Positions 1 to 10,804 of a DNA stretch of 64,000 bases are shown here, piece by piece. The stretch is from Chloracidobacterium sp. (lineage in GTDB: Bacteria > Acidobacteriota > Blastocatellia > Pyrinomonadales > Pyrinomonadaceae), in assembly GCA_016712045.1 (NCBI GenBank), contig JADJRV010000018.1, positions 86,032 to 150,031 of the forward strand, written 5' to 3'. Numbering within the stretch: the stretch's first letter is position 1; each line of letters starts with the position of its first letter. A program made the translations under genes and the position numbers. The notes under the pieces are model-generated. The model ran no database searches. It was not told the DNA's origin and was given only the letters and a program-made list of their open reading frames with translations.

Positions 1-2
1 CG

Positions 3-713
3 AGCGACCAACGTATATATTCATTTAGAACAGTCGAGGCTGCGTCTGATAACGCCAAGGAGATGGCTCTCAAGCATTGACGACAAATGGAGCCGCCGCC
101 GCACCCGCTCCTGCGTCTGATAACGATAAACCCGCTGCCCCATGCTCCGCCGGCTGCTTGCACGATCTGTCGATCTACCAATTTGATAATAACGGGACGG
201 CATTGCAATCCGTGTACCGTGCAAAAATGCAGTTTGGGAACGCGGGAAAATATCTTTTGCGGGAACGTCGAGAAAAGCTACATGCGTGATGGCCGGATCG
301 AAACTGAAAACTCCAGCGGTGGGGAAGTTGCGGAGTCGCAAGATCCTTTTCTGGGATTGCGGTCAAAGCCGAGCCAGTTGAGTACGGGCGAAGTTAAAAA
401 GCAGATCGCGTCAAGCGAATCCGAGGTTGAGCGTCGAAACCTTTCCGTTGCGCTTGAGAAAAAATACACGACGCTGTTTTTGCCGTTTATCATGGCGCTG
501 TTCGCCGCTCCATTCGCCCTCAGCCTGAGCCGAAAGGGAAATGTGGTCACGGTCGGCTATTCGATCGGGCTGTGGCTGTTATTTACCGGTACCAATAGCG
601 TTTTCGAACAACTCGGCCTCAACGGTCTCTTATCGCCAACGCTCGCAGTATGGTCGCCGCTCGTCATATTTTCGATGTTCGGCGTTTATCTCCTCACAAA
701 AGTCCGAACCTGA
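3..713 (+). CDS. LptF/LptG-family permease, 3' part, frameshifted
   Basis: C-terminal part of an LptF/LptG (YjgP/YjgQ) permease, the inner-membrane component that with LptB and LptC extracts lipopolysaccharide and passes it to the periplasmic bridge. The gene runs in from the left edge. The last ~90 residues hold three hydrophobic helices preceded by a charged linker (EVERRNLSVALEKKYTTLF), which is the usual end of this family. Upstream comes a periplasmic beta-strand segment (LHDLSIYQFDNNGTALQSVY) and an Ala/Pro-rich linker. The reading frame changes twice, near base 70 (one base missing) and near 250-285, so the protein is spread over three frames. It converges on the next gene with only 4 nt between stop codons. 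The family assignment is from the C-terminal helices; which of LptF or LptG it is cannot be told. Confidence 0.7.
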
Positions 714-717
714 ACCG

Positions 718-3277
718 CTAAAAACTCCGCTTAAATAGATACGACATCTTTATAAAAAAGCTGCGTCCGTTGCCCTGTAAGCCCGGTTCCGGCTGGCCGG
801 TGTATGGATTGTAGCCTTTGTAATTCAGGTCGTCGTTGTACCCGGCGTAAATGGCTGTACCGGGGCTCGGCGTCCAGCCGACTACAAGCTGCGGGCGAAT
901 TCGGGTCGAGATATTTGAATAATCCAGCCGTAGACGGGCAAAAGTGCTGCGTGTAAATTGATACGTCGAACGCAAACTTACAATATTGTCATCAAACGCC
1001 ACCTGCTTTGTATCGTTACGCGTCAACCGCGATCGGTTGTAATTTAGCTGTACCTGAAATGCCGATGTCGGTTGATAGCGGACGGACGATTCAAAATAAG
1101 TAAGATTGCCGGCTCCCGGATCCTGACGCGGGGCCGGCGTTGTGCAGCCGGGAACTAAAGCGCACGTATTAAACCAGTTTACATAGGGTGCACTGACACG
1201 CGGATATTTTGGCCCTGCTCCGAAATCATAATCGAGGCTGCCAAAATTTTGACTCAGCAGCACGAAGAAAAATAATTGCTTGGACGGTGTCGCCTCGATA
1301 AAGCCATAAACCTCTTTGCGGTTAGCCGAGCGTTCCGAGCTTGGGCCAAAGAAAGCACCTTGTTGCGTAGCCGTTCGTCGGGGGCCAAATTCGTGCTCGA
1401 AAACGCGTTCATATCCAAATTCGAGCCCTGTCCCGATATAGATCTGTCGCTGCAGAGCGATCATGCCCTGGGTGTTAGACTGCATGCCTTGCAAACGTGA
1501 TTTCCAATCGTAAGTGATATTCGTTTGATTAAATAGACGCTTCGAAATGATTTTTTTCTTAGCGTCGCGGTCCGTCTGATATTGGACAAACGTGCCTAGA
1601 AAATTGGTGTCCGTACGGCTGGTAAAACCTACATCTGCACGGTAATCCTGTGTCCGTCCGCTCGCTGACAGCTCCAAATAGAGATTGCGTCCCGAACGCT
1701 GCACAAATCCGCGATAACCAAACCCGCTGCCTGTGCGGTACTGGTTGGCGTTACTGTCCGGATTGTAAAAATAACGTCTCGAGTTAGTCCCAACAACCTG
1801 AAACTCGGCAACAGTGCTCGGGCTTAGCTTAAATCTGCCATCGAACGACGCAGTATTGTTATGTTTATCGACAAAATTATACGTCGTTGCAAAAAATCCT
1901 AGATTGCTTTGAGCTCCGATATCACGTTTTACACGCAACACGCCAATATCCGCATTTTCATCGACATAACGCTCGATTCCACAAACGACGCTAGGATTTG
2001 TCAGCCGCAGACGCTGACAGGCCAGCAGGTTCTCACGCTCATCCACCGAATAGTTACCGGGAGCGTTGTCGGAGGCGTACATCACGCCAAAAGTATTCTT
2101 CCCGCGACGGCCCGTAAGCTTTAATGCGATGTCCGGATCGACGATCGTACGGGTGTTTACAAGGTTCAGTCCACTTTGGAAAATGTCGATGCGTTCGAGG
2201 AAAAATGGGCGCTTTTCAGCAAAAAAGATAGGGAAGCGCACGTTGGCGGTGCTGACCGGTGCGTCTGCTTCGACCTGTGCAAAATCGGGATTGTATGCAA
2301 AATCGAGCGTGATCGTCGGCGTCAGGCCAAACTTTGCGGTCATGCCAAAATCGCCTTTGACGCCCTCGTTGACGTAACGGCCGGCCGGATCATTGTCAAA
2401 AAGTGTACCGTGAACGCCGGCCTGTCTGGCTGACGGTAAAGCTCGGGTTGATCTCAAGCTGACGCGTCGTCGAGATATCTTCTAGCCCCGTAATATGTCC
2501 GGTTTGCCCGAGCATTCCGTTGATCGCCCGGCTCACCGGCATCCACGAATCGAGCTCATTGTTGTTGTATTTCACCCGGCGAAAAATGTGCACGCCCCAT
2601 TGTTTGCCTTTGCCGGCCTCATAACGCAGCGACTTAAATGGGATCGCCGCCTCGACTGTAAAACCGTCCTCGGTTAGCACGCCCTTAGATTCAAAAACCA
2701 GATCAATACTAAAATCTTCGCCGCGGCCCTCGGTCACGGTGCCGTCGCCCTGTATCCCAAGCGGGTTGAATGCAAAAATATACGCCTGACGCTTGTCGTT
2801 AAAAGTATCGATGTACATCAACACATAATCGTCGTTAAAAATATTGTCGCGGCGAGAGATCGACGAACGCACCGTTGCCTTGTCCTGTTTGACGCGAAAC
2901 GCAAAATACAGATTCTTTGCGTCGTACGCCATCATAAATTCGGTCGGGTGTTTCGGTGCGACGTTGTCGCCCGTCTGGATCTTGACAAAATCTCCAAAAA
3001 CAGCCGCACCTTTCCAGACGTCGTCACCCAACACACCGTCGAGCACCGGCGGTGTCGCCATGCGGGGAATACTGACCGGAGCATTTTTCTTTACATACAA
3101 CGAACTCGGCATATCGTCTGCTGATGTTACCGCCGTCGTATCCTTAACAACCTCTTTCGGACCCGTGTCGGCACCGGCCGTAAGCGGTGCCTGTGAAAAG
3201 ATGTTTGTTGCCGAAAGGGTTATGAATAAAACGAATATAAAAGGTGATGGTAAAAAACGTACTACTTTATTATGCAT
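718..3277 (-). CDS. DUF5916 outer-membrane protein with CBM9-like N-terminal domain (frameshifted)
   Basis: Secreted protein of about 852 residues. It starts with a signal peptide ending near SATNIFSQA. Residues ~70-270 form a family-9 carbohydrate-binding-like domain (PVLDGVLGDDVWKGA, then AYDAKNLYFAFRVKQD). The rest is a DUF5916 domain rich in alternating amphipathic strands and ends in a phenylalanine (KMSYLFKRSF), as expected of an outer-membrane beta-barrel. In Bacteroidota and Acidobacteriota these proteins are found at the cell surface; substrate unknown. The reading frame shifts once near 2415-2425, between SFTVSQTG and VHGTLFDND, splitting the gene into two long overlapping frames; I read it as one gene. 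It is transcribed alone, convergent with the LptF/G gene and divergent from the next secreted protein. Confidence 0.82.
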
Positions 3278-3557
3278 TTCTCGCGTACTCCGTATTGCTG
3301 AATACCGCCGTATAACTGATATAAATTTTGTGGCAGAGCTACTTCTTGAAAGGTAAACACCGCCGCGGGTCGATTCGTGACACTTTAAGTCAAAAAATGA
3401 CTAAAAATGTAGTTTGGTCACAAACGCCAACTCTTACTACGTAGCGTTTTGCGGTTTAGTTGCGGTAAAGCGAAAAAAGATAGGGTTTGGGATCGGCGAA
3501 TTGAGCGGTATATTAAACCATTCTAGTGGTAATATTATCGTTCCGGAGGAAAATCAT

Positions 3558-4166
3558 ATGAGAATGATCGTGTTTTTGTGCGCGTTAATAATGGCCGCGA
3601 GCGGCTCTGTGTTTGGCCAGGAATATCAGTTCAGGCCGATGAAAGGATCGGCGACGCCGGAGTACCAAGAGTCCGGCGACCACGGCCAGTGTCTCGTTTT
3701 CAAAACGTACATCGTGCTCTCTGAGCCGACGGACGAAGGCGGCGACGACGTCAATGTCTGGATCCGCAAAGGAACCGCCAAGGGGGCCGACGCATGCCGC
3801 ATGGGTACGAACCCGGATTACATGATCAAAAACTCAGACAATAATTCGTTCTACGGCATATCGGCAGTTTATATGTTTGTCGATCAGGGAACCTCCGCCG
3901 GAGAGCGTACGCTGCTCGTCTTTCGCACTGAGTCCGGCGACGCGGTCACGACGGTCGATTACATTGGCAGCCCCCGCATCGAAGCCGCTCGGTACCTTTA
4001 TTTCGACGCCCCTTCTACCAAAAAAGGCCCGATCTCCACCTGCAAAGAAGCCCCCAAATGGAAACGCCAAGGCGGCACCGTCGGATGGGTCCAAGGCAAA
4101 AAACTAGACCTCGATACGCAAAAGTCGACGAATGTCGGCGGGTTGCGGTGTGTTTATCAGGAGTAG
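3558..4166 (+). CDS. Secreted protein of unknown function
   Basis: Protein of 202 residues with a clear signal peptide (MRMIVFLCALIMAASGSVFG, cleavage before QEYQF). An in-frame open stretch reaches back to 3414, but the ATG at 3558 has a strong GGAGG at 3545-3549 and the signal peptide begins there, so I chose it. The mature part contains four cysteines (GQCLVF, DACRMG, STCKEA, GLRCVY) that could form two disulfides, and alternates polar and beta-prone segments. I recognise no family. It lies 30 nt upstream of the PARP-like gene on the same strand, so the two may be co-transcribed. Confidence 0.72.
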   Translation: MRMIVFLCALIMAASGSVFGQEYQFRPMKGSATPEYQESGDHGQCLVFKTYIVLSEPTDEGGDDVNVWIRKGTAKGADACRMGTNPDYMIKNSDNNSFYGISAVYMFVDQGTSAGERTLLVFRTESGDAVTTVDYIGSPRIEAARYLYFDAPSTKKGPISTCKEAPKWKRQGGTVGWVQGKKLDLDTQKSTNVGGLRCVYQE

Positions 4167-4196
4167 CCACATTCTCGTAGCCAGACTAAATCAAAT

Positions 4197-5753
4197 ATGA
4201 AAGACGGTTTTAAAGTTGTATTCATAATGATAGCCCTTGCGACTGGAGTGCGAATGCTCGCGGAGATGCCGGCGGCAGTGACTAAGCAACCAGCAATTGG
4301 ATATTGGTTTTTGGGTGTCATAGCCACTGTCGGAATCGGGACCGGGCTATATTTCGTGATCCGCAAATTGCGCGGCAGTGGCTGGATGCCAACTCTGTGG
4401 TCAGCGTTTGGATCACTAGGCAATCTCAATCCGGCGAAAACAACCTCGGGTACAATTACCCGCCAGTACCGGATGAATTACTTTGATCCGGCAGGAAATT
4501 CGAATAAAGTTTGGATCGGAATAGCCTATGATGACGGAAGTTTTGAGACGCAATTTGGACGAGTAAGGGACGAAGCCAATCTGGTTTCAAGCCACAAAAA
4601 ATTTGATACGCAATTTGGCGCGGAGAATGAGCTTGAGCGAAAGCGACGTGAAAAGCTCAGAAAGGGCTATAAGGATACGGTAGTTCTCGATAATAACGTA
4701 GCAGCCGCAATTACTAAGGATAAAAAGGTAAGCCTTGCAAAGGTAGCCGCTGACGAGATCGAGGGAGCCACGGGTAGGGTTACGAGCGAACTGATCAAAT
4801 ATCTCGCTGAGATCAATATCCATCACATCACGCATTCGACAAACATAAAATATGATGCCAAAACGGGAGTATTCTCAACACCACTCGGCGTCCTAACTCC
4901 TGAGGCGATCAGCGCGGCCCGCGATCTGCTGGGCGAATTGCGAAGACTCGACTCTTTGCAACGGAAACAGAAAAAGAAACGCGCCGAAACGGTTCGAGAG
5001 TATTTTTATCTGGTGCCAAAGGATTTTGGAATGAAAATCCCACCAGCCGAGACTCTTATCGCGACCGAAGAGCAATTTCAAGAAGAGGCGGCGATACTCG
5101 ACGCTCTCGAATCAGCCATTTCGACCAACATACCCCCCGCCGCGAAGCAAAAGCTATTCGAATCCCGTCTCGTCAAGATCCCTCACTACACAGAAGAGGG
5201 CCGCGATCTATTTCGCAATGTTCGCGATCTATATATTAAGACACGAAATACACAGCACCATCCGGGTGTAGCGGGGCTGCAGATCACGCGGCTCTATGAG
5301 GTCGAGATCGCTGAGATGAAACGAAAGTATGAAATTGCTGCAAAAGATCTTGGAAATGTTCGCAGTGATTTGTGGCACGGAACGAGAGCCTCAAATCTGC
5401 TCAGCATTCTCAAGCATGGCCTGGTCATTCCACCTGCAAATGCGGCACATTGTACTGGCCGGATGTTTGGAAACGGAATATATACGAGCTTGCAAAGCAC
5501 CAAAGCCCTAAACTACGCGACAGATTTTTGGAACCGGAGCGGTATACGTAATCAGCGGACGTTTATGTTCCTTTGTGATGTTGCTCTTGGGAAAGTGCAT
5601 AAACCTCGAACCGTTGGCGGGCACTATCCCGCCCGAGGTTCTCATACCACATGGGTAGAACCCGGCCGTGGCGGTGTGCAAAATCACGAGTGCATCGTTT
5701 ACGACACGTCACAGGTCAATCTAAGATATTTGGCTGAATTTGGTTCGAAGTAA
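4197..5753 (+). CDS. Membrane-anchored PARP1-like ADP-ribosyltransferase (WGR - helical - ART)
   Basis: A 518-residue protein with the catalytic half of eukaryotic PARP1 in the same order. Residues ~5-22 and 33-55 are hydrophobic helices (second: IGYWFLGVIATVGIGTGLYF), predicting a membrane anchor. Residues ~88-158 match a WGR domain (AGNSNKVW, FETQFGRV, LRKGYKD). Residues ~190-310 match the PARP regulatory helical domain (TPLGVLTPEAISAARDLL, YFYLVPKDFGMKIPP). Residues ~355-515 are the ART catalytic fold with the full H-Y-E triad: His394 in LWHGTRASN, Tyr429 in FGNGIYTS, Glu498 in NHECIVYDTSQVNLRYL. PARP enzymes move ADP-ribose from NAD+ to proteins or nucleic acids; WGR and helical domains normally couple this to DNA breaks. 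A membrane anchor in place of zinc fingers is odd. No clear Shine-Dalgarno precedes the ATG. Secreted unknowns lie on both sides. Confidence 0.9.
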   Translation: MKDGFKVVFIMIALATGVRMLAEMPAAVTKQPAIGYWFLGVIATVGIGTGLYFVIRKLRGSGWMPTLWSAFGSLGNLNPAKTTSGTITRQYRMNYFDPAGNSNKVWIGIAYDDGSFETQFGRVRDEANLVSSHKKFDTQFGAENELERKRREKLRKGYKDTVVLDNNVAAAITKDKKVSLAKVAADEIEGATGRVTSELIKYLAEINIHHITHSTNIKYDAKTGVFSTPLGVLTPEAISAARDLLGELRRLDSLQRKQKKKRAETVREYFYLVPKDFGMKIPPAETLIATEEQFQEEAAILDALESAISTNIPPAAKQKLFESRLVKIPHYTEEGRDLFRNVRDLYIKTRNTQHHPGVAGLQITRLYEVEIAEMKRKYEIAAKDLGNVRSDLWHGTRASNLLSILKHGLVIPPANAAHCTGRMFGNGIYTSLQSTKALNYATDFWNRSGIRNQRTFMFLCDVALGKVHKPRTVGGHYPARGSHTTWVEPGRGGVQNHECIVYDTSQVNLRYLAEFGSK

Positions 5754-5795
5754 TATCTATCTTAGTCGGATAGAATCTGTGCAATAAATGGACTC

Positions 5796-6221
5796 ATGAA
5801 AACACGAATAATTATTGTGCTCGTCATCTTACTAACCGCACTTCCTATTGCCGCACAGTATGCACCGGAGCCTAAGCGGGATCGGCTGGATTCTGCTCCA
5901 AAGGCTTTTCGGACGTTTTTTGCAAAGTTTCGCAACGCAGTTGAAAAGAACAGTAAAACTCAGGTCACCGCGATGACCCGTTTTCCGTTTGCGTATGGCT
6001 ACGACGCCGGCGACGAAGGGAAGTACACGAGGACGCAATTCTTAAAGCACTTCAAAGATGTCACAGGCGATTTCTTTGGCGAGTATAAGATGGACAAAAA
6101 TCCGTGGTTCGAAGGGGGCGACGATCAGACCTACACCATCTCGACCGAAAGCGCCTCGCACCTGACTTTTATCAAATCGGGAAACACGTTTAAGTTCATC
6201 TCATATATAGTCGAGCCGTAA
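5796..6221 (+). CDS. Small secreted protein of unknown function
   Basis: Protein of 141 residues with a signal peptide (MKTRIIIVLVILLTALPIAA, cleavage after AQ). The mature part has a helix-like region (KAFRTFFAKFRNAVEK) followed by a beta-rich end containing TYTISTESASHLTFIKSG and ending KFISYIVEP. The size and pattern (helix, then strands with an FxFAYGYD segment) recall small cystatin/NTF2-like secreted proteins, but I would not assign a family. It is 42 nt downstream of the PARP-like gene on the same strand and is the last gene before a convergent terminator. Confidence 0.65.
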   Translation: MKTRIIIVLVILLTALPIAAQYAPEPKRDRLDSAPKAFRTFFAKFRNAVEKNSKTQVTAMTRFPFAYGYDAGDEGKYTRTQFLKHFKDVTGDFFGEYKMDKNPWFEGGDDQTYTISTESASHLTFIKSGNTFKFISYIVEP

Positions 6222-6273
6222 TGGAAACCGGTGACGGGTGACAGGTGACAGGTGGTAGGGAATAAGGGCCGAA

Positions 6274-6303
6274 AAGAAAAAGGCCCGGCGTTGCCGCCAG
6301 GCC
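6274..6303 (-). terminator. Rho-independent terminator of metK-ahcY
   Basis: Read on the minus strand, GGCC-t-GGCG, loop GCAA, CGCC-g-GGCC forms a 9-position stem with one mismatch, followed by TTTTTCTTTTC. It lies 33 nt past the ahcY stop. Direct repeats of GGTGACAGG (6232-6253) and the related GTCACT...GTCAC (6307-6332) flank it as an imperfect inverted repeat. Confidence 0.85.
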
Positions 6304-6336
6304 CTCGTCACTGTTTACTTGTCACTCGTCACTTTC

Positions 6337-7609
<1,273 letters not shown>

Positions 7610-7617
<8 letters not shown>

Positions 7618-8778
7618 TTGTCGCAGCTCCTTTATGTTCGTCAGCCGCAGTTCTCAGAGCCTCGGCTTTATCTGTTACTTCCCAAGTAAACTCACCGTTT
7701 TTACGGCCAAAGTGGCCAAATCGTGCTGTCGCTTTGTAGATCGGGCGACGCAGGTCGAGAGCTTCGATGATCGCCGCCGGCGTCAGGGTGAAATTTTCAC
7801 GAACGATGTCGGCAATACGCTCGTCATCGATCGTCCCGGTGCCGTGCGAATCGATCAAAACCGATACAGGCTCGGCAACGCCGATCGCGTAAGCCAACTG
7901 GACAGTGCATTTATCGGCAAATCCGGCAGCAACGACGTTCTTCGCAATATAGCGAGCCATGTAAGCCGCCGAGCGGTCAACCTTTGTAGGGTCCTTACCG
8001 AAAAAGCACCGCCGCCGTGCGGGGCATAGCCGCCGTATGTGTCGACGATGATCTTACGGCCGGTTACGCCGGCATCGCCCATCGGGCCTCCGACAACGAA
8101 TTTACCGGTCGGATTGATGTGATATTTGGTTTGATCGTCGAGAAGTTCGGCAGGGATCACCGGCTTAATTACGTGCTCCATAATGTCGCGGCGAATGTCC
8201 TCGATATCGAGATCCGCGGTCTGCGACGAGATAACAACAGCCTCAACGCGAAACGGCCGGCCGTCGCGATACTCGATCGAAACCTGCGATTTTCCGTCCG
8301 GACGCAAGTAGGGAATCGTGCCGTCACGTCGAACTTCGCTCAGTTTGCGAGTCAGATTATGTGCCATCTGGATCGGCATCGGCATCAGCTCGGGCGTCTC
8401 GTTACAAGCGTAACCAAACATAAGCCCTTGATCGCCAGCACCGCCGGTATCAACGCCCTGCGCGATATCCGGTGACTGTGTGCCGATAGCGTCGATAACG
8501 CTACAGGTGTTCGAGTCGTAGCCGAATTCAGCGTTGTTATAGCCGATCTCTTCGATAGTTTCACGAATGATCTGCTTGTAATTGACGTCGGCCGTTGTGG
8601 TGATCTCACCCGCGACGACTGCCAGGCCGGTTGTCACAAGCGTTTCGCACGCAACGCGGGCCATTGGGTCCTGTGCCAAAATGGCATCCAAAATGGCATC
8701 ACTTATATGATCCGCAATTTTATCCGGATGACCCTCGGTCACCGACTCCGATGTGAATAGAAAATTTCCGTTACTCAA
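7610..8778 (-). CDS. metK: S-adenosylmethionine synthase (frameshifted)
   Basis: Makes S-adenosylmethionine from ATP and methionine. About 389 residues, the normal length. The N-terminus FTSESVTEGHPDKIADHISD is the classic signature with the catalytic histidine; GYACNETPELMPMPI and the glycine loop GGYAPHGGGAFSG follow. One base is missing near 8000, in or beside a T5 run (coding strand GCTTTTTCGGTAAGGAC), so GGGAFSGKDPTKVDRSAAY is split over two frames. The start appears to be TTG at 8778, preceded by AAGGAG about 12 nt upstream; no ATG fits. First gene of the metK-ahcY operon. The 210-nt leader (8779-8988) shows no SAM riboswitch class I recognise. Confidence 0.95.
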
Positions 8779-8988
8779 TTGTTTACGTAACTCCTTTTAT
8801 AGGGTTGTATTAATTGGAATCTTTGATAGATAACAAAACGATAATCATAGCTTTTTACCCGAATGGTGTCAAAGCGGGAACACGTCAAAGCAAGCTTCGT
8901 ACTTAAATTTTCGTGGTATCAGATATCGGCTGCGTCTGATAATAGAGATTATGTAATAGATGCGAATGCCGAAGTGAGAGCAGCCAAA

Positions 8989-9471
8989 CTATCCAATAAG
9001 CTCCGGCCAATCGTCCGTGGGGGCCTCAATGTCATCTGACGGCTCCTCGGTCGGGTTTGACGACGCAGAAAGGTCAATTACCTTTTGCTCGACATAGATC
9101 GGACAATCCATTCTTAGAGCGAGAGCAATTGCATCGGACGGACGTGCGTCGAGCAATACCGCATCACCACCGCGATCGAGCAGCTCGATCCGCGCGTAGA
9201 ATGTATTGTCCTGTAGATCGGTGATTATCACGCTTGCGGCTGAAAGGCGGCATTCGATGATGATGTTCCTAAGCAGATCGTGCGTCATCGGACGCTGCGG
9301 GACGACCTTTTCTATCTCAAGGGCAATCGCGTTGGCCTCAAAAGCACCGACCCAAATGGGGAGGACTGTCTCGGACTCAACGCCCTTAAGCACTACGATG
9401 GGCGAATTGGTGTTCGGGTCCATTATTAATGCACCGATCTTAACCTCGATCAAATTGCGGTCTATATCCAT
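8989..9471 (-). CDS. Bifunctional nuclease family protein (DUF151)
   Basis: 160-residue protein of the BFN/DUF151 family. The core is visible in full: VLKGVESETVLPIWVGAFEA, NAIALEIEKVVPQRPMTHDL, FYARIELL and the signature LDARPSDAIALALRMDCPI near residues 105-125. Family members have been described with both RNase and DNase activity, but the cellular role in most bacteria is unsettled. The C-terminal 25 residues are acidic. It starts 6 nt after the miaB stop, so it is probably the second gene of a miaB operon. Confidence 0.9.
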   Translation of the reverse strand: MDIDRNLIEVKIGALIMDPNTNSPIVVLKGVESETVLPIWVGAFEANAIALEIEKVVPQRPMTHDLLRNIIIECRLSAASVIITDLQDNTFYARIELLDRGGDAVLLDARPSDAIALALRMDCPIYVEQKVIDLSASSNPTEEPSDDIEAPTDDWPELIG

Positions 9472-9477
9472 GAAAAC

Positions 9478-10801
9478 CTATTGAACCTCACCAAATAATG
9501 AATTTGCCTTAATATCAGTAATGCGGACATCGACGATCTTGCCCAGTTGATCACGCGAGCCTTTGAAATTTACAACCTTGTGACAGGTCGAATGGCCCGT
9601 CAGGCTTGTTTCAGAACGGCTTGAAACACCCTCAACCAACACTTTAAGCACTTTATTAAGATATCGCTGTAACTGATTGTTCTGTATATCTTTCTGGGCT
9701 TTCTCTAGCTCTAGAAAACGTAATGTTTTTTCCGCCTCGGAAACATCATCCGCCATTTCAAATGCCGGTGTCCCGGGCCGGGGCGAATATTTGAACATAT
9801 ACGCCATATCAAACCCGCAATATTTCACCATATTGAGCGTGTCCTGAAAATCTTCTTCAGTTTCGCCCGGAAAACCGACGATAATGTCAGTCGTAAGAGC
9901 GATATCACGGCTTGACGCTTTTAATCCGGTCGATCTTTGCGAGATATTTCTCGATCGTATGGCCGCGTTTCATAAGTTTAAGCACCCGGCTCGAACCTGA
10001 TTGCACCGGAAGATGCACCCAATTGCAAAGATTTTCGTGTTCCTCGATCGCGTCAACGATATCGTCATTAAAATCACGGGGAAATGAGGTGTTAAATTTA
10101 ATTCGCTCGATCCCCGTGGCCGCAACGGCACGCAAAAGCCGTGAAAAGGCCGACTTCCCTGCAAATCCTTCGAGGCCAGAGCCGGTTTCAGGCTTATAAC
10201 TATTGACGTTTTGGCCGATCAGATGCACTTCTTTGACGCCGGTTCGACGTAATTCGAGCACTTGACGGATGATGTCCGATGCCGGCAGGCTGCGTTCCCT
10301 GCCGCGTGAAAACGGGACGATACAATAGGTGCAAAACTTGTTACAGCCTTCAATTATCGGCAAAAAAGCGACATACGGCGAGTGGCGGTGAGTATCAGCG
10401 ACGGTCCAGTCGTATTCATCCTCGCGTTCGCCGACGTCAAAATAACGTCCGGTTTTTATTGCCTGATCAATCGCAGTCGAAACACGTCCTACTGCACGCG
10501 TTCCGAGTACAAAATCGACGCCTTCGATCTTGTCAAATAGCGTTTCGCCCTCTAATTGCGCGACGCAGCCCATAACGCCGATGACGGGTTTTATCTCGCT
10601 CTTATGACGGATCCGGCCGACGCGGGAGTACAATTTATGCTCGGCTTTCTCGCGTACTGAGCAGGTATTGAGTATGATGATATCAGCCGAATTTTCGTCA
10701 GTTGTCACTTGATATCCGTCTCGCGCAAGATTGCCCGTGACGCGTTCCGAATCGGACACGTTCATCTGACAACCCCAGGTTTCGAGAAAGACTTTTTTCA
10801 T
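9478..10801 (-). CDS. miaB: tRNA-2-methylthio-N6-dimethylallyladenosine synthase (frameshifted)
   Basis: Radical-SAM methylthiotransferase that adds 2-methylthio to i6A37 in tRNAs reading UNN codons. About 440 residues. The N-terminal UPF0004 domain begins VFLETWGCQMN with further cluster cysteines in LNTCSVREKAE and GCVAQ; the radical-SAM motif is EGCNKFCTYCIVP, and a C-terminal TRAM-like region follows. The frame breaks near 9910-9917, where one base is extra between DRIKSVK and RDIALTTDIIVGFPGET. I start it at the ATG at 10801 because MKKVFLETWGCQMN is the family N-terminus; a longer open frame to 10867 overlaps dnaE. Start codons of miaB and dnaE are head to head, 3 nt apart. Confidence 0.95.
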
Positions 10802-10804
10802 TTC

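Noticed and set aside
3388..3402. AGTCA-aaaaa-TGACT inverted repeat between divergent genes
   Set aside because: Five-base arms over an A run are weak; without a second copy I do not call it an operator or terminator.
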